Assembly (NCBI GenBank): GCA_020161435.1
Contig: JAIUNV010000008.1
Coordinates: 124,001 to 188,000, forward strand
DNA: 64,000 nt
From: Bacteroidota bacterium
Lineage (GTDB): Bacteria; Bacteroidota; Bacteroidia; Chitinophagales; Chitinophagaceae
Reading direction: 5' to 3'
Shown here one piece after another: positions 43,262 to 53,300 of this stretch. The number at the start of each line of letters is the position of its first letter. The stretch's first letter is position 1. The notes below the pieces were generated by a model. The model had not been told where the DNA came from and searched no databases. It worked only from the letters and a program-made list of their open reading frames with translations. Made by a program: the position numbers and the translations under genes.

Positions 43262-45918
43262 AAATACTATCTACAATAACGCTTTTGATATTGTGCCAAT
43301 TTACGCAGGCACAGGTGAAAGTATTGGATCAGGTGAATACGAGCCGCAGCAGTTATGCTTCCGCAACACTCATGCAAACGGTTCGTGCATTGAAACTGCA
43401 GCAAAAAAATGTTGAAATTGTTTTATCCATTCAGCAAAATGGTAAAAAAGAAAGTTTTCAAATTGAGGGTAATGCACAGCGCATCAGCATCACTGGAAAT
43501 GATGCCTCTGGCGTGTTGTATGGTTGTTTGGCTTTAGCAGATACACTCAAACATCGCCAGCAGTTTCCTGTTCGTATGGTTGTACAAGATGCTCCCGAAA
43601 TGGTGTTGCGTGGGGCTTGCATCGGCATTCAAAAACCGTATTACCTGCCCGGTAGAAATGTGTATGAATATCCATACACGCCCGAGGTTTTTCCGTGGTT
43701 GTACAATAAGCAATTGTGGATTCAGTACCTCGACTCAATGGTAAGCAATCGCATGAATTCGTTGTACCTGTGGAACGGACATCCCTTTGCTTCGCTGGTA
43801 AAATTGAAAGATTATCCGTATGCAGTAGAAGTAGATGAAGCCACTTTTGCAAAGAATGAAGAGCTCTATCGTTTCTTAACTACTGAGGCTGATAAGCGGG
43901 GCATTTGGGTGATACAAATGTTTTACAACATCATTGTATCAAAGCCTTTTGCGGAGCATCATGGAATTAAAACACAAGAACGGGAGCGGGGCATTACGCC
44001 GCTCATTGCAGATTACACCCGAAAATCTATTGCTGCATTTGTAGAAAAATATCCCAACGTGGGGCTCATGGTTTGTTTGGGTGAAGCCATGGAAGGTGTG
44101 GGCAATGATGACATTGAATGGTTTACCAAAACCATTATACCAGGGGTACAGGATGGCTTGCATGCCATTGGCAAAACAGATGAGCCGCCCATAGTATTGC
44201 GGGCACACGATACAGATGCCCCGGCAGTAATGAAAGCTGCTTTGCCCCTCTACAAAAATTTATATACCGAAGCAAAGTTTAATGGCGAAGCTCTTACCTA
44301 TGCAAGACCACGTGGCAGCTGGGCTGAGTTGCACCAAACACTGAGTAAACTCGGCAGTGTGCAAATTGAAAACGTGCACATTCTTGCCAATCTTGAACCC
44401 TTTCGATATGGGTCGCCAGATTTTATTCAGCAGAGTGTTATTGGCATGCACGAAGTAATGGGTGGCAATGGATTGCATTTGTATCCACAGGCATCGTATT
44501 GGGATTGGCCCTACAGCGCCGATAGTGTAGCTGCTGGCAAACGATTGCTGCAAATAGAACGTGATTGGATTTGGTACAATGCTTGGAGCAGGTATGCATG
44601 GAAAGCCAATCGCAACAGGCAAGACGAGGTACGCTACTGGAGCCGCATGTTGGCACATCACTTTGGTTGTAATGAAGCGGATGGCAGAAAAATTTTGACT
44701 GCTTATGAAGAGAGTGGAGAGATTGCCCCCAAGTTGTTGCGCCGCTTTGGCATTACCGATGGCAACCGCCAAACCCTGACACTCGGTATGCTCATGACAC
44801 AGTTGATAAATCCTTACCGCTATGGGTTGTTCACGTTGCTGTATGATGCAGAAGCTCCCGAAGGTGAAATGATTTTGGATTACGTAGACAAAGTGCAAAA
44901 GGGTTTGCCTCATGTGGGTGAAACACCAACACAAATTGCAGGAGAAGTAATGTTGCATGGCAATAAAGCCGTGGCAGCTTTGCAGTCTATTGTCAACAAT
45001 ATCCGTAGCAATAAAGCTGAGTTCAATCGGTTATACAACGACATGTTGTGCTACCAGGCTATGGCCAATCACTTCAGCCATAAAGTGCAGGCTGCAGTAC
45101 AATTGCTGCAATACAAGTACAGCAAGCAAGTGCCTGATTTGGAAAAAGCGGTGCCATTGTTGCAGCAAAGTGTAAAAGATTACGCACAACTTGCCCGCCT
45201 CACCAAGGGCAGTTATTTGTATGCCAACAGCATGCAAACACAACAACGAAAAATTCCGATGCGGGGTGTGAATGGCACCTACAAACACTGGACAGAAATG
45301 CTGCCCGTTTTTGAAAATGAGCTGGCTGTTTTTCAACGCAAAATCGATTCGTTGAAAAATCAAAAGGATGTAATGATTCATGCACGGCTGCCGTTACCTG
45401 CAGTAAACGTTCAAACAGCTGTAGCCGGCAAAACTTTACAGCCTGGTATTTCTTTGTTTGCAGATACTACGGTCATCATCCGACAGTTGGCCCCGGAGCT
45501 TAACGGTCTTGCATTGCAGCCGCAATCTTTCAAACGGCAATTAGCTGCTGCTACTGAGTGGACTTTTACTGCAGACAAGCCGGTGAAAATATTGGTTGGG
45601 TACTTTAAAACACAACGTGCAGCATTTACCACCGATACCACTTACGCCAAGGCACCAGAATTGGAAACGAATGCGAGTGCAGATGATTATGGTCAGGCTG
45701 ACATCAAAATCAGCAACGCCATGGCCATTGATGGATTGCCTGCTGTGCAAGTGCATGCATACACGTTTACTGCTGGTACGCATACATTAAAACTGCCCAA
45801 AGGATTGTGCATCATTTTGGGAGCCATTGATGCCAAATCGCATGTGCCTGTGTATGATGCAGGATTGATGAGCGACAAACGACAACAAAATATTGACTGG
45901 TTGTTTGAAGCACCTTAA
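43258..45918 (+). CDS. Large secreted glycosidase-like protein with GH20b/GH67N-like N-domain, family unassigned
   Basis: This 886-residue protein has a signal peptide (MKILSTITLLILCQFTQAQ). The N-terminal part to about residue 110 looks like the alpha/beta domain that precedes GH20, GH67 and GH84 barrels (IEGNAQRISITGNDASGVLY, GCLALADTLKHRQ). A TIM-barrel-like region follows, with NRMNSLYLWNGHPFASLVKL, RGIWVIQMFYNIIVSKPFAE, an acidic LMVCLGEAMEGVGNDDIEWF (Glu276 and Glu279 as candidates) and LHLYPQASYWDWPYSADS. A helical region (about 500-690) and a beta-rich C-terminus complete it. It is translationally coupled to PL1 and followed by GH28. I cannot name a CAZy family. A role in cleaving a pectin side chain or uronic acid link is inferred from context. 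Confidence 0.65.
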   Translation: MKILSTITLLILCQFTQAQVKVLDQVNTSRSSYASATLMQTVRALKLQQKNVEIVLSIQQNGKKESFQIEGNAQRISITGNDASGVLYGCLALADTLKHRQQFPVRMVVQDAPEMVLRGACIGIQKPYYLPGRNVYEYPYTPEVFPWLYNKQLWIQYLDSMVSNRMNSLYLWNGHPFASLVKLKDYPYAVEVDEATFAKNEELYRFLTTEADKRGIWVIQMFYNIIVSKPFAEHHGIKTQERERGITPLIADYTRKSIAAFVEKYPNVGLMVCLGEAMEGVGNDDIEWFTKTIIPGVQDGLHAIGKTDEPPIVLRAHDTDAPAVMKAALPLYKNLYTEAKFNGEALTYARPRGSWAELHQTLSKLGSVQIENVHILANLEPFRYGSPDFIQQSVIGMHEVMGGNGLHLYPQASYWDWPYSADSVAAGKRLLQIERDWIWYNAWSRYAWKANRNRQDEVRYWSRMLAHHFGCNEADGRKILTAYEESGEIAPKLLRRFGITDGNRQTLTLGMLMTQLINPYRYGLFTLLYDAEAPEGEMILDYVDKVQKGLPHVGETPTQIAGEVMLHGNKAVAALQSIVNNIRSNKAEFNRLYNDMLCYQAMANHFSHKVQAAVQLLQYKYSKQVPDLEKAVPLLQQSVKDYAQLARLTKGSYLYANSMQTQQRKIPMRGVNGTYKHWTEMLPVFENELAVFQRKIDSLKNQKDVMIHARLPLPAVNVQTAVAGKTLQPGISLFADTTVIIRQLAPELNGLALQPQSFKRQLAAATEWTFTADKPVKILVGYFKTQRAAFTTDTTYAKAPELETNASADDYGQADIKISNAMAIDGLPAVQVHAYTFTAGTHTLKLPKGLCIILGAIDAKSHVPVYDAGLMSDKRQQNIDWLFEAP

Positions 45919-45951
45919 GAAAATACGAATTGACAGCTCTAAAATATTGAC

Positions 45952-47499
45952 ATGAAAAAACTGATGATCTTCACGGTTATTGCTGCTATTAGTATTGCTG
46001 CAAATGCACAGCAGTACTATGATGTAACAAAGTACGGCGCCAAAAAAGACAGCAGCACGTTGGCGACCAAATCTATTGCGGCAGCTATTGCGGCGGCCAG
46101 TAAGGCAGGTGGCGGCACCGTGTATTTTCCTGCGGGCAAATACCTAACTGGTCCCATACATCTCAAAAGCAATATCACCATTTTAATTGATGCTGGTGCT
46201 GAGTTACATTTCTCCGACAACTTCGATCATTATTTGCCCATGGTAGAAAGCCGCTACGAGGGGGTGGATGTGTTTAGTTTCTCTCCATTGTTTTATGCAT
46301 ACAAGGCCGAAAACATTGCCATAAAAGGGCGGGGCCTGATAAATGGCCATGGGAAAAAATGGTGGGACTATGCACTTGCTTTTTATAAAAACCAAACAGC
46401 AAGAAACAAGTATCAATTGCTGTTTGACAGTGTCAATAAAAATATTGTATTGCCCGATGATGCTACACAAATGCAAAGAGGTTTTCTTCGCCCGCCGTTT
46501 ATACAACCACTGTATTGCAAAAATGTGTTGATTGAAGGCATCACCATTACAAACTCGCCTTTCTGGACAGTGAATCCGGAGTTTTGTGAAAACGTAACCG
46601 TCACAGGCGTTACCATCAACAATCCAAAATCACCCAATACAGATGGTATCAATCCTTCTTCTTGCCGCTATGTGCACATCAGCGATTGCCACATAAGTGT
46701 GGGCGATGATTGCATTACCATCAAATCAGGAAAAGATGTGCCGGGGCGAACCAAGGCTTTTCCTGCGGAAAATATCACCATCACCAACTGTACCATGCTG
46801 AGCGGTCATGGTGGAGTTGTGATTGGCAGTGAAATGAGTGGCGATGTAAAAAAAGTAACCATCAGCAATTGTGTGTTTGATGGTACAGACCGGGGTATTC
46901 GCATTAAAACCACCCGAGGCCGCGGCGGTGTGGTAGAAGATATTCGGGTAGACAATATTGTGATGAAAAACATACGTGACCAGGCCATTGTGCTGGACAT
47001 GGAATACTCCAAAACAAAGCCCGAACCAGTGAGTGAACGTACACCAAAGTTTCGCAACATTCGGTTCAGCAACATAACTGCATACACGAAGAAAGCCATG
47101 TACATCAACGGGCTTGATGAAATGCCCGTGTCGGAAATTAGTTTGCATGATGTAGTGTTTGAAGCAGAAACAGGTATTGTGATCCGCAATGCACAAGACA
47201 TCGAATTGCGTCACGTTCGTGTGAATACAAAAATGGGCCCGGCAGTAAGTGCAGAAAAGTCAAGCCGTATTTTAATTGATGCATTATCGACTGCGAAACC
47301 ATTGATGGATGCACCGCTTATTCGCCTGACGGATGTAAAGGAAGCGCTGCTCACCAATCATTGGTTGTTTGATGGCAGCCATAAGTTTGCTGAAATTAAA
47401 GGCGCTGCTACGAGCAATATTTTATTGCACAACAATATTTTGAAAGGTGCTACTGTAACCACTGCTGCAGATGTGCCAACCGGTACCGTGCAGCTTTGA
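45952..47499 (+). CDS. GH28 polygalacturonase/rhamnogalacturonase-family protein
   Basis: This 515-residue right-handed beta-helix enzyme hydrolyses galacturonide bonds by inversion. The signal peptide is MKKLMIFTVIAAISIAANAQ; the pectin-lyase-like entry is YYDVTKYGAKKDSSTLATKS, with GGGTVYFPAGKYLTGPIHLK. All four GH28 catalytic motifs are present: PNTDG (Asp231), VGDDC (Asp252 and Asp253), SGHGG (His286) and RIKTTRGRGG. Length and the C-terminal domain fit the exo-acting Bacteroidota type. It lies 33 bases after the unassigned glycosidase. Exo-polygalacturonase or rhamnogalacturonan hydrolase cannot be separated by eye. A hairpin element follows it. Confidence 0.95.
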   Translation: MKKLMIFTVIAAISIAANAQQYYDVTKYGAKKDSSTLATKSIAAAIAAASKAGGGTVYFPAGKYLTGPIHLKSNITILIDAGAELHFSDNFDHYLPMVESRYEGVDVFSFSPLFYAYKAENIAIKGRGLINGHGKKWWDYALAFYKNQTARNKYQLLFDSVNKNIVLPDDATQMQRGFLRPPFIQPLYCKNVLIEGITITNSPFWTVNPEFCENVTVTGVTINNPKSPNTDGINPSSCRYVHISDCHISVGDDCITIKSGKDVPGRTKAFPAENITITNCTMLSGHGGVVIGSEMSGDVKKVTISNCVFDGTDRGIRIKTTRGRGGVVEDIRVDNIVMKNIRDQAIVLDMEYSKTKPEPVSERTPKFRNIRFSNITAYTKKAMYINGLDEMPVSEISLHDVVFEAETGIVIRNAQDIELRHVRVNTKMGPAVSAEKSSRILIDALSTAKPLMDAPLIRLTDVKEALLTNHWLFDGSHKFAEIKGAATSNILLHNNILKGATVTTAADVPTGTVQL

Positions 47500-47522
47500 T
47501 GAATAGGAGTACAGGAGTTGAA

Positions 47523-47548
47523 GTGTCCCGATAGTTATCGGGAGACAC
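47523..47548. repeat. Perfect palindromic element TCCCGATA-GT-TATCGGGA
   Basis: An 8-bp perfect inverted repeat (47526-47533 and 47536-47543), flanked by GTG and CAC, lies in the 75-base gap between GH28 and GH95. Similar CCCGATA-TATCGGG palindromes are common intergenic elements in Bacteroidota genomes as I recall. It has no T-run, so an mRNA-end or REP-like element is more likely than a simple terminator. Confidence 0.6.
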
Positions 47549-47574
47549 AACGTAGCTAAATAGTAGTTCAAAAG

Positions 47575-50364
47575 ATGACCAATAAAAAAATACTTGCAGG
47601 TGTATGGTTGCTGCTTTGTTGCAGCACAATGCTGCATGCACAAGATTTGCAATTGTGGTATAAGCAACCCGCTACCAAATGGACAGAAGCATTGCCCATT
47701 GGCAACGGGCGGTTGGGCGCCATGATTTTTGGCGATGTGCAAACAGAACACTTGCAGTTTAATGAAGAAACATTGTGGACAGGAGAGCCGCGGCCATACA
47801 ACCGGAATGGTGCTTATACATATCTCGACAGTATACGAGCCTTATTGTTTGCCGGTAAGCAAAAGGAAGCAGAAGCCTTGGCAGAAGCACAGTTCATGGG
47901 ATTGAAAAGTTTTGATGCTGATAAATCTGCATGGATAGCTAAATGGGGTGCTGCTACACAGATGGCTGCAACGGATGTACAAGATGCTGCGTGGCCAACG
48001 ATGACTGTACCGCATTGGGATGGTTGGGAAACATTAGGCCACGGTGGATTGGATGGCGCCGTTTGGTTGCGCACCAACTTTGAATTGCCAGCCAATTGGT
48101 CGCCGGTTGCAATGACGCTTGATCTGGGGCGCATCAGAGACCACGACTTTACATTTGTGAATGGGCAATTGGTAGGAAAGCAACAAGATACCGAGCCAAG
48201 AAAATATACTGTAGCCAAAGAGTTACTGCATGCAGGCAAAAATAGTATTGCCATTTTGGTGCTCAACTTTGCTGATAAAGGGGGTATGTATGGTTTTAAA
48301 GATACCGCTAAGCATGTGGCTATTTTTTCCGTTAACAATGAGCAGGCCCGCATTTCTTTGAACGGGCAATGGAAATATTTTGTGGCCGATGATAATCCGC
48401 CGCCGGTTGGTGTGTATCAGGCTTCCTATCAGCCTTTTGGCGATTTGCAGCTACAGTTTGCACATACAGGAAAGGCAACAGCATACCGTCGTTCATTGGA
48501 TTTGCGCAATGCTGTTGCCAGTACCAGCTACACTATCAATGGCATTCAATACAAGCGGGAATATTTTGCCAGTACACCTCATCAGGTCATTGTAGTGCAA
48601 CTGACAGCTTCACAAAAAGCGGCTATTAGTTTTGCGGCTACACTCAGCAGTGCTCACAAAAACTATGTAGTGACCAGGCTCAACAATGACTTGCTGTTGC
48701 AGGTAAAAGTGAGAACTGGTGCCTTGCGTGGCGAAAGCCTTTTGCGTATCGTTGCAAAAGGGGGTAAGCTAGAAATAAAGGATGGCAAAGTGATACTCAG
48801 CAATGCAGATGAAGCAACGCTCTACCTCACAGCCGGTACCAATTTTGTCAACTATCAAAACATTAGTGCGGACCCACGGCAAGCTTGCATCAAGGCGTTG
48901 ACATCTGTACAGGGCAAAACATTTGCACAGGTAAAAGCAGCACACATCAAAGAGTATCAACAATACTTCAATCGGTTTGCGTTATCGTTTGGTGCTTCAC
49001 CCCATGATAGTTTGCCCACCGATGAAAGATTGAATCGATTTGCACAATCCAACGATGCTGCATTTGTAGCCTTGTATGCTCAATATGGTCGCTATTTGCT
49101 CATAGCCGCTTCACGGCCCGGCACACGTCCGGCAAATTTGCAAGGCCTTTGGAATGATTTGGTAAATCCGCCGTGGGGCAGCAAGTACACGACCAATATC
49201 AATGCCGAAATGAATTACTGGCCTGCAGAGTTGCTCAATCTGTCGCCCTTGCATCAGCCACTTTTTTCTATGATAAAAGAGCTGGCGCAAACAGGTAAAG
49301 AAACGGCCCGTGAGTATTATAATGCGCCGGGTTGGGTGCTGCATCACAACACCGATTTGTGGCGGGGAACGGCGCCTATTAATGCATCCAATCATGGCAT
49401 TTGGGTGACAGGCGGTGCTTGGCTGTGCCAGCATTTGTGGGAGCATTATTTATACACGCAAGACAAAACCTTTTTGCGCAACGAAGCATATCCCATCATG
49501 CGTGATGCCGCCCGTTTCTTCCATCATTTTTTGGTAAAAGATCCTGTAACTGGTTACTTCATTTCTTCCCCTTCCAATTCGCCGGAGCAAGGTGGTTTAG
49601 TAGCGGGCCCTACTATGGACCATCAAATCATTCGGGCATTGTTTGCCAATGTTATTGAAGCCAGTAAGTTGTTGCAAACGGATGCAGATTTACGACAGCA
49701 GTTGCAGCAAAAGTTGTCTCGCATTGCCCCCAATCAAATTGGCCGGTACGGGCAATTGCAAGAGTGGATGCAAGACAAAGACGATCCTAACAACAAGCAT
49801 CGGCATGTATCGCATTTGTGGGGGCTTTATCCCGGTAGCGAAATCAACTGGGATGCTACGCCGCAGTTGGCGCAGGCCGCTAAGCAATCGCTTATTTTTC
49901 GTGGCGATGAAGCCACTGGCTGGAGCCTTGGCTGGAAAATAAATTTCTGGGCAAGACTGCGAGATGGTAATCATACTTTCAAAATGATTCAAATGCTCAT
50001 GAGTCCTGCAAAAGGTGGCGCTGGCAGTTACCCTAATTTGTTTGATGCACATCCGCCATTTCAAATTGATGGCAATTTTGGTGGTGCCGCCGGCATTGGC
50101 GAAATGTTGTTGCAAAGTCATACCAACTTTATCGATGTGTTGCCCGCATTGCCTGCAGCTCTGCACAACGGCGAAGTGAAAGGCCTCTGTGCCCGTGGCG
50201 GTTTTGTGGTAGACATGCAATGGAAAAATGCAGCACTCAGCAGCATACGTATCCGCTCCCTCGCTGGCCGTTCTTTGCAGCTTCGCTACAACGGTATTAC
50301 AAAAACATTCGCTACTTCTATCAACCAGGTGATTCAATTGAATGGCAGCTTACAACTACAATAA
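47575..50364 (+). CDS. GH95-family alpha-L-fucosidase/alpha-L-galactosidase with an internal beta-sandwich insertion
   Basis: This 929-residue secreted enzyme (signal MTNKKILAGVWLLLCCSTMLHAQ) starts with the GH95 N-domain (WTEALPIGNGRLGAMIFGDV, FNEETLWTGEPR). The domain is interrupted between FMG at about residue 108 and YQPFGDLQLQF at about 285 by a galactose-binding-like fold (WLRTNFELP, FTFVNGQLVGKQQ, GKNSIAILVLNFADKGGMYG). The GH95 barrel follows, with PANLQGLWNDLVNPPWGSKY, TTNINAEMNYWPAELLNLSP, HGIWVTGGAWLCQHLWEHYL, SSPSNSPEQGG, and FQIDGNFGGAAGIGEMLLQS with a functional Asp-Gly-Asn. GH95 cleaves alpha-1,2-L-fucose or L-galactose. In a pectin locus either is possible, since both occur on pectin or xyloglucan side chains. 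The inserted domain may position the substrate. Confidence 0.9.
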   Translation: MTNKKILAGVWLLLCCSTMLHAQDLQLWYKQPATKWTEALPIGNGRLGAMIFGDVQTEHLQFNEETLWTGEPRPYNRNGAYTYLDSIRALLFAGKQKEAEALAEAQFMGLKSFDADKSAWIAKWGAATQMAATDVQDAAWPTMTVPHWDGWETLGHGGLDGAVWLRTNFELPANWSPVAMTLDLGRIRDHDFTFVNGQLVGKQQDTEPRKYTVAKELLHAGKNSIAILVLNFADKGGMYGFKDTAKHVAIFSVNNEQARISLNGQWKYFVADDNPPPVGVYQASYQPFGDLQLQFAHTGKATAYRRSLDLRNAVASTSYTINGIQYKREYFASTPHQVIVVQLTASQKAAISFAATLSSAHKNYVVTRLNNDLLLQVKVRTGALRGESLLRIVAKGGKLEIKDGKVILSNADEATLYLTAGTNFVNYQNISADPRQACIKALTSVQGKTFAQVKAAHIKEYQQYFNRFALSFGASPHDSLPTDERLNRFAQSNDAAFVALYAQYGRYLLIAASRPGTRPANLQGLWNDLVNPPWGSKYTTNINAEMNYWPAELLNLSPLHQPLFSMIKELAQTGKETAREYYNAPGWVLHHNTDLWRGTAPINASNHGIWVTGGAWLCQHLWEHYLYTQDKTFLRNEAYPIMRDAARFFHHFLVKDPVTGYFISSPSNSPEQGGLVAGPTMDHQIIRALFANVIEASKLLQTDADLRQQLQQKLSRIAPNQIGRYGQLQEWMQDKDDPNNKHRHVSHLWGLYPGSEINWDATPQLAQAAKQSLIFRGDEATGWSLGWKINFWARLRDGNHTFKMIQMLMSPAKGGAGSYPNLFDAHPPFQIDGNFGGAAGIGEMLLQSHTNFIDVLPALPAALHNGEVKGLCARGGFVVDMQWKNAALSSIRIRSLAGRSLQLRYNGITKTFATSINQVIQLNGSLQLQ

Positions 50365-50398
50365 TATTTTTTCTTTGGTAGCCAGCAGCTGTGCTACT

Positions 50399-53300
50399 AT
50401 GAGGCTTTGGTTGCGTCGCACACTTCAACTGCCGATGCAAACTTCAGCATATCGTACATTACAGTTGTGTAGTTTGATGCTGTGCGTTGGTTTATCTACC
50501 CATGCACAACGCAACACTATTTCACTTGAGCAAAACTGGTACAGCATTGCTACCAGCAACGATACCATTCTGCCAGCCAATACTTTCGCTGTACCAATTG
50601 ATCAACGCTGGCAGCGGGTGAGCATTCCGCACAATTGGGACCAATACGAAGGTTACAGAAGGATGCTGCATGGCAACCGCCACGGCGACTCTTGGTATCG
50701 CAAAACATTTACCATCAAACAGGCAAAACAGGGCAAGCGTTTTTTTCTGCAGTTTGAAGGCGTGGGCTCCTATGCTACCGTGTATGTAAATAAGCAACAA
50801 GTGGGTGAGCATGCAGGTGGCAGAACCACATTCAGCATCGATATTACACACGTCATCAAAACAGATGGTACCCCCAATGAGTTGGCCGTTCGGGCATGGC
50901 ATCCATCGGGCATAGCCAACCTGCCTTGGGTATGTGGTGGTTGTAGCGATGAACGTGGTTTTTCAGAAGGTTCGCAACCCATGGGCATTTTCCGGCCGGT
51001 GCAATTGCTCGTTACCAGCGATGTTCGCATTGTGCCCTTTGGTATTCATGCATGGGCCGATGTGCAATCGACTCAATCTTTGCTCAACATCAATACAACT
51101 GTCCAGAATTTTACAGGCAGGCAGCGCCGCATTACCATTGTGCATGCCCTTAAAGATGCCACAGGTAAAACAGTGCAAACTGTTTCGCTGCAACACACTC
51201 TGCAACCACATGATTCGGTGTCGGTACTCAAAGAGAAAATAACAGTAACGAACCCCGTATTGTGGTCTACGAAGCGACCGTACTTATATAGCATTGTTAC
51301 CAGCATACAAGAAGCCAATCAGCTCATTGATCAGGAAACAACCCGCTTTGGTTTTCGCACTGTTGCCTGGAATACAGCAAGTCATCAGTTTGCCCTCAAC
51401 GGGCAGCCAGTGTTTATAAACGGAGTAGCAGAGTACGAACATTTGCTGGGGCAAAGCCATGCTTTTTCCGCAGCGCAAATACGGGCACGTTTTAAATGGA
51501 TTCAGTCAGCTGGGTTCAATGCTTTTCGGGATGGGCATCAGCCACACAATCTGTTATACGGCCAGCTTTGCGATAGCCAGGGCATTTTGTGGTGGACGCA
51601 GTTGTCGGCCCATGTGTGGTACGATACACCGGAGTTTCGCCATCACTTTAAGCAACTGCTGAGAGAGTGGGTGATAGAACGGCGCAACAATCCATCGGTG
51701 GTTATGTGGGGTTTGCAAAACGAGAGCAAACTGCCCGAAGATTTTGCACTGGAATGCACAGAGCTCATTCGTTCGCTTGACCCAACGGCTAGTGTTCAAC
51801 GGCCAGTAACTACCTGCAATGGTGGTACCGGTACCGATTGGGATGTGCCCCAAAACTGGACTGGTACTTACGGCGGCAATCCTGCCGAGTACGGGCAAGA
51901 TTTGAAACGCCAGATTTTGGTAGGTGAGTATGGTGCGTGGCGTACACTCGACCTGCATACCGAAGGCGGATTTATGCAAAACGGTCCCTATAGTGAAGAC
52001 CGGTTCACTGAATTGATGGAGCAAAAAGTTCGATTGGCAGAATCGGTTAAAGACAGTGTGGCGGGCCACTTTTTTTGGTTGCTTACTTCACACGATAATC
52101 CCGGGCGTGTGCAGGGTGGTGAAGGTCTGCGGGAACTGGATCGTATTGGTCCGGTTAATTACAAAGGCATGCTTACGCCATGGGAAGAACCTACGGATGT
52201 GTACTACATGTTTCGCAGCAATTATGCCTCCAACACAACTGACCCCATGGTGTACATTGCCTCGCATACTTGGCCCAACAGATGGATGACGCCCGGTATC
52301 AAAAATGGGATCAAAGTGTATAGCAATTGCGATGAAGTTGAGCTGTTTAATGATGACGGCAAAACTTCGTTGGGCCGTAAAAAGAAGGGACCAATAGGTA
52401 CACACTTTCAATGGGACAGTGTGTTGATTGAATACAATAATTTGTATGCCGTTGGTTATGTAAATGGGAAAGTGGTTGCCAGAGATGCTATTGTTCTGTT
52501 TCATCTGCTCAAAGCTCCTGTTGCTGCGCAGAAAGAAGATGATTTGATGACAAAGCCAATTACCGGCAATGATTATTTGTATCGCATCAACTGCGGCGGA
52601 CCCAATTACACAGATGTGCATGGAAATACATGGCTTTCTGATAAAAGGTTGGCTACCTCGTGGTCAATTGATTTTCCTGAAGTGCCTGCAGTGTATGCCA
52701 GTCAGCGCAGAGTTTTTACGGCCATACGCAACACCAATGATGACAAGCTGTTTCAGACGTTTCGCTATGGGAAAAACAAACTGCAGTATGAGCTGGAAGT
52801 TCCTGCAGGTGAGTACACGATAGAGCTGTTTTTTACTGAACCATGGTTGGGTGTTGGCGGCGGCATCAATGCAACCGGTATGCGTTTGTTTGATGTGGCC
52901 ATTAACGGAAAAACCGTAGCAGATGATTTGGATATCTGGAAAGCTGCTGGTACCAACGCTGCGTATAAAAAAATGGTACAAGCCAAGGCTGTGAATGGTA
53001 AGTTGATCATCAGTTTTCCTGAGAGTAAAGCAGGGCAGGCATTGATTACTGCTTTTACTATTTCCAAAAAAGCTGTTCGGAAAACGCCGCCGCAGCGCAT
53101 TCCATGGCAAATTGCAGATCCTGCTCAGGGTGAATGGAGCAAACAAACCTGGTTGGATATTGGCGATCAACAATTCGTTCAGTCGGACATTGTTTTTCAT
53201 GCGTTGCCTTCGCAATTGTTTGGCGCCGATTGGATACAATTTCAATCACCCAATTCATCAGCTACTGCTTTTTATGATGCAATAGAAGATGTTGATTTTT

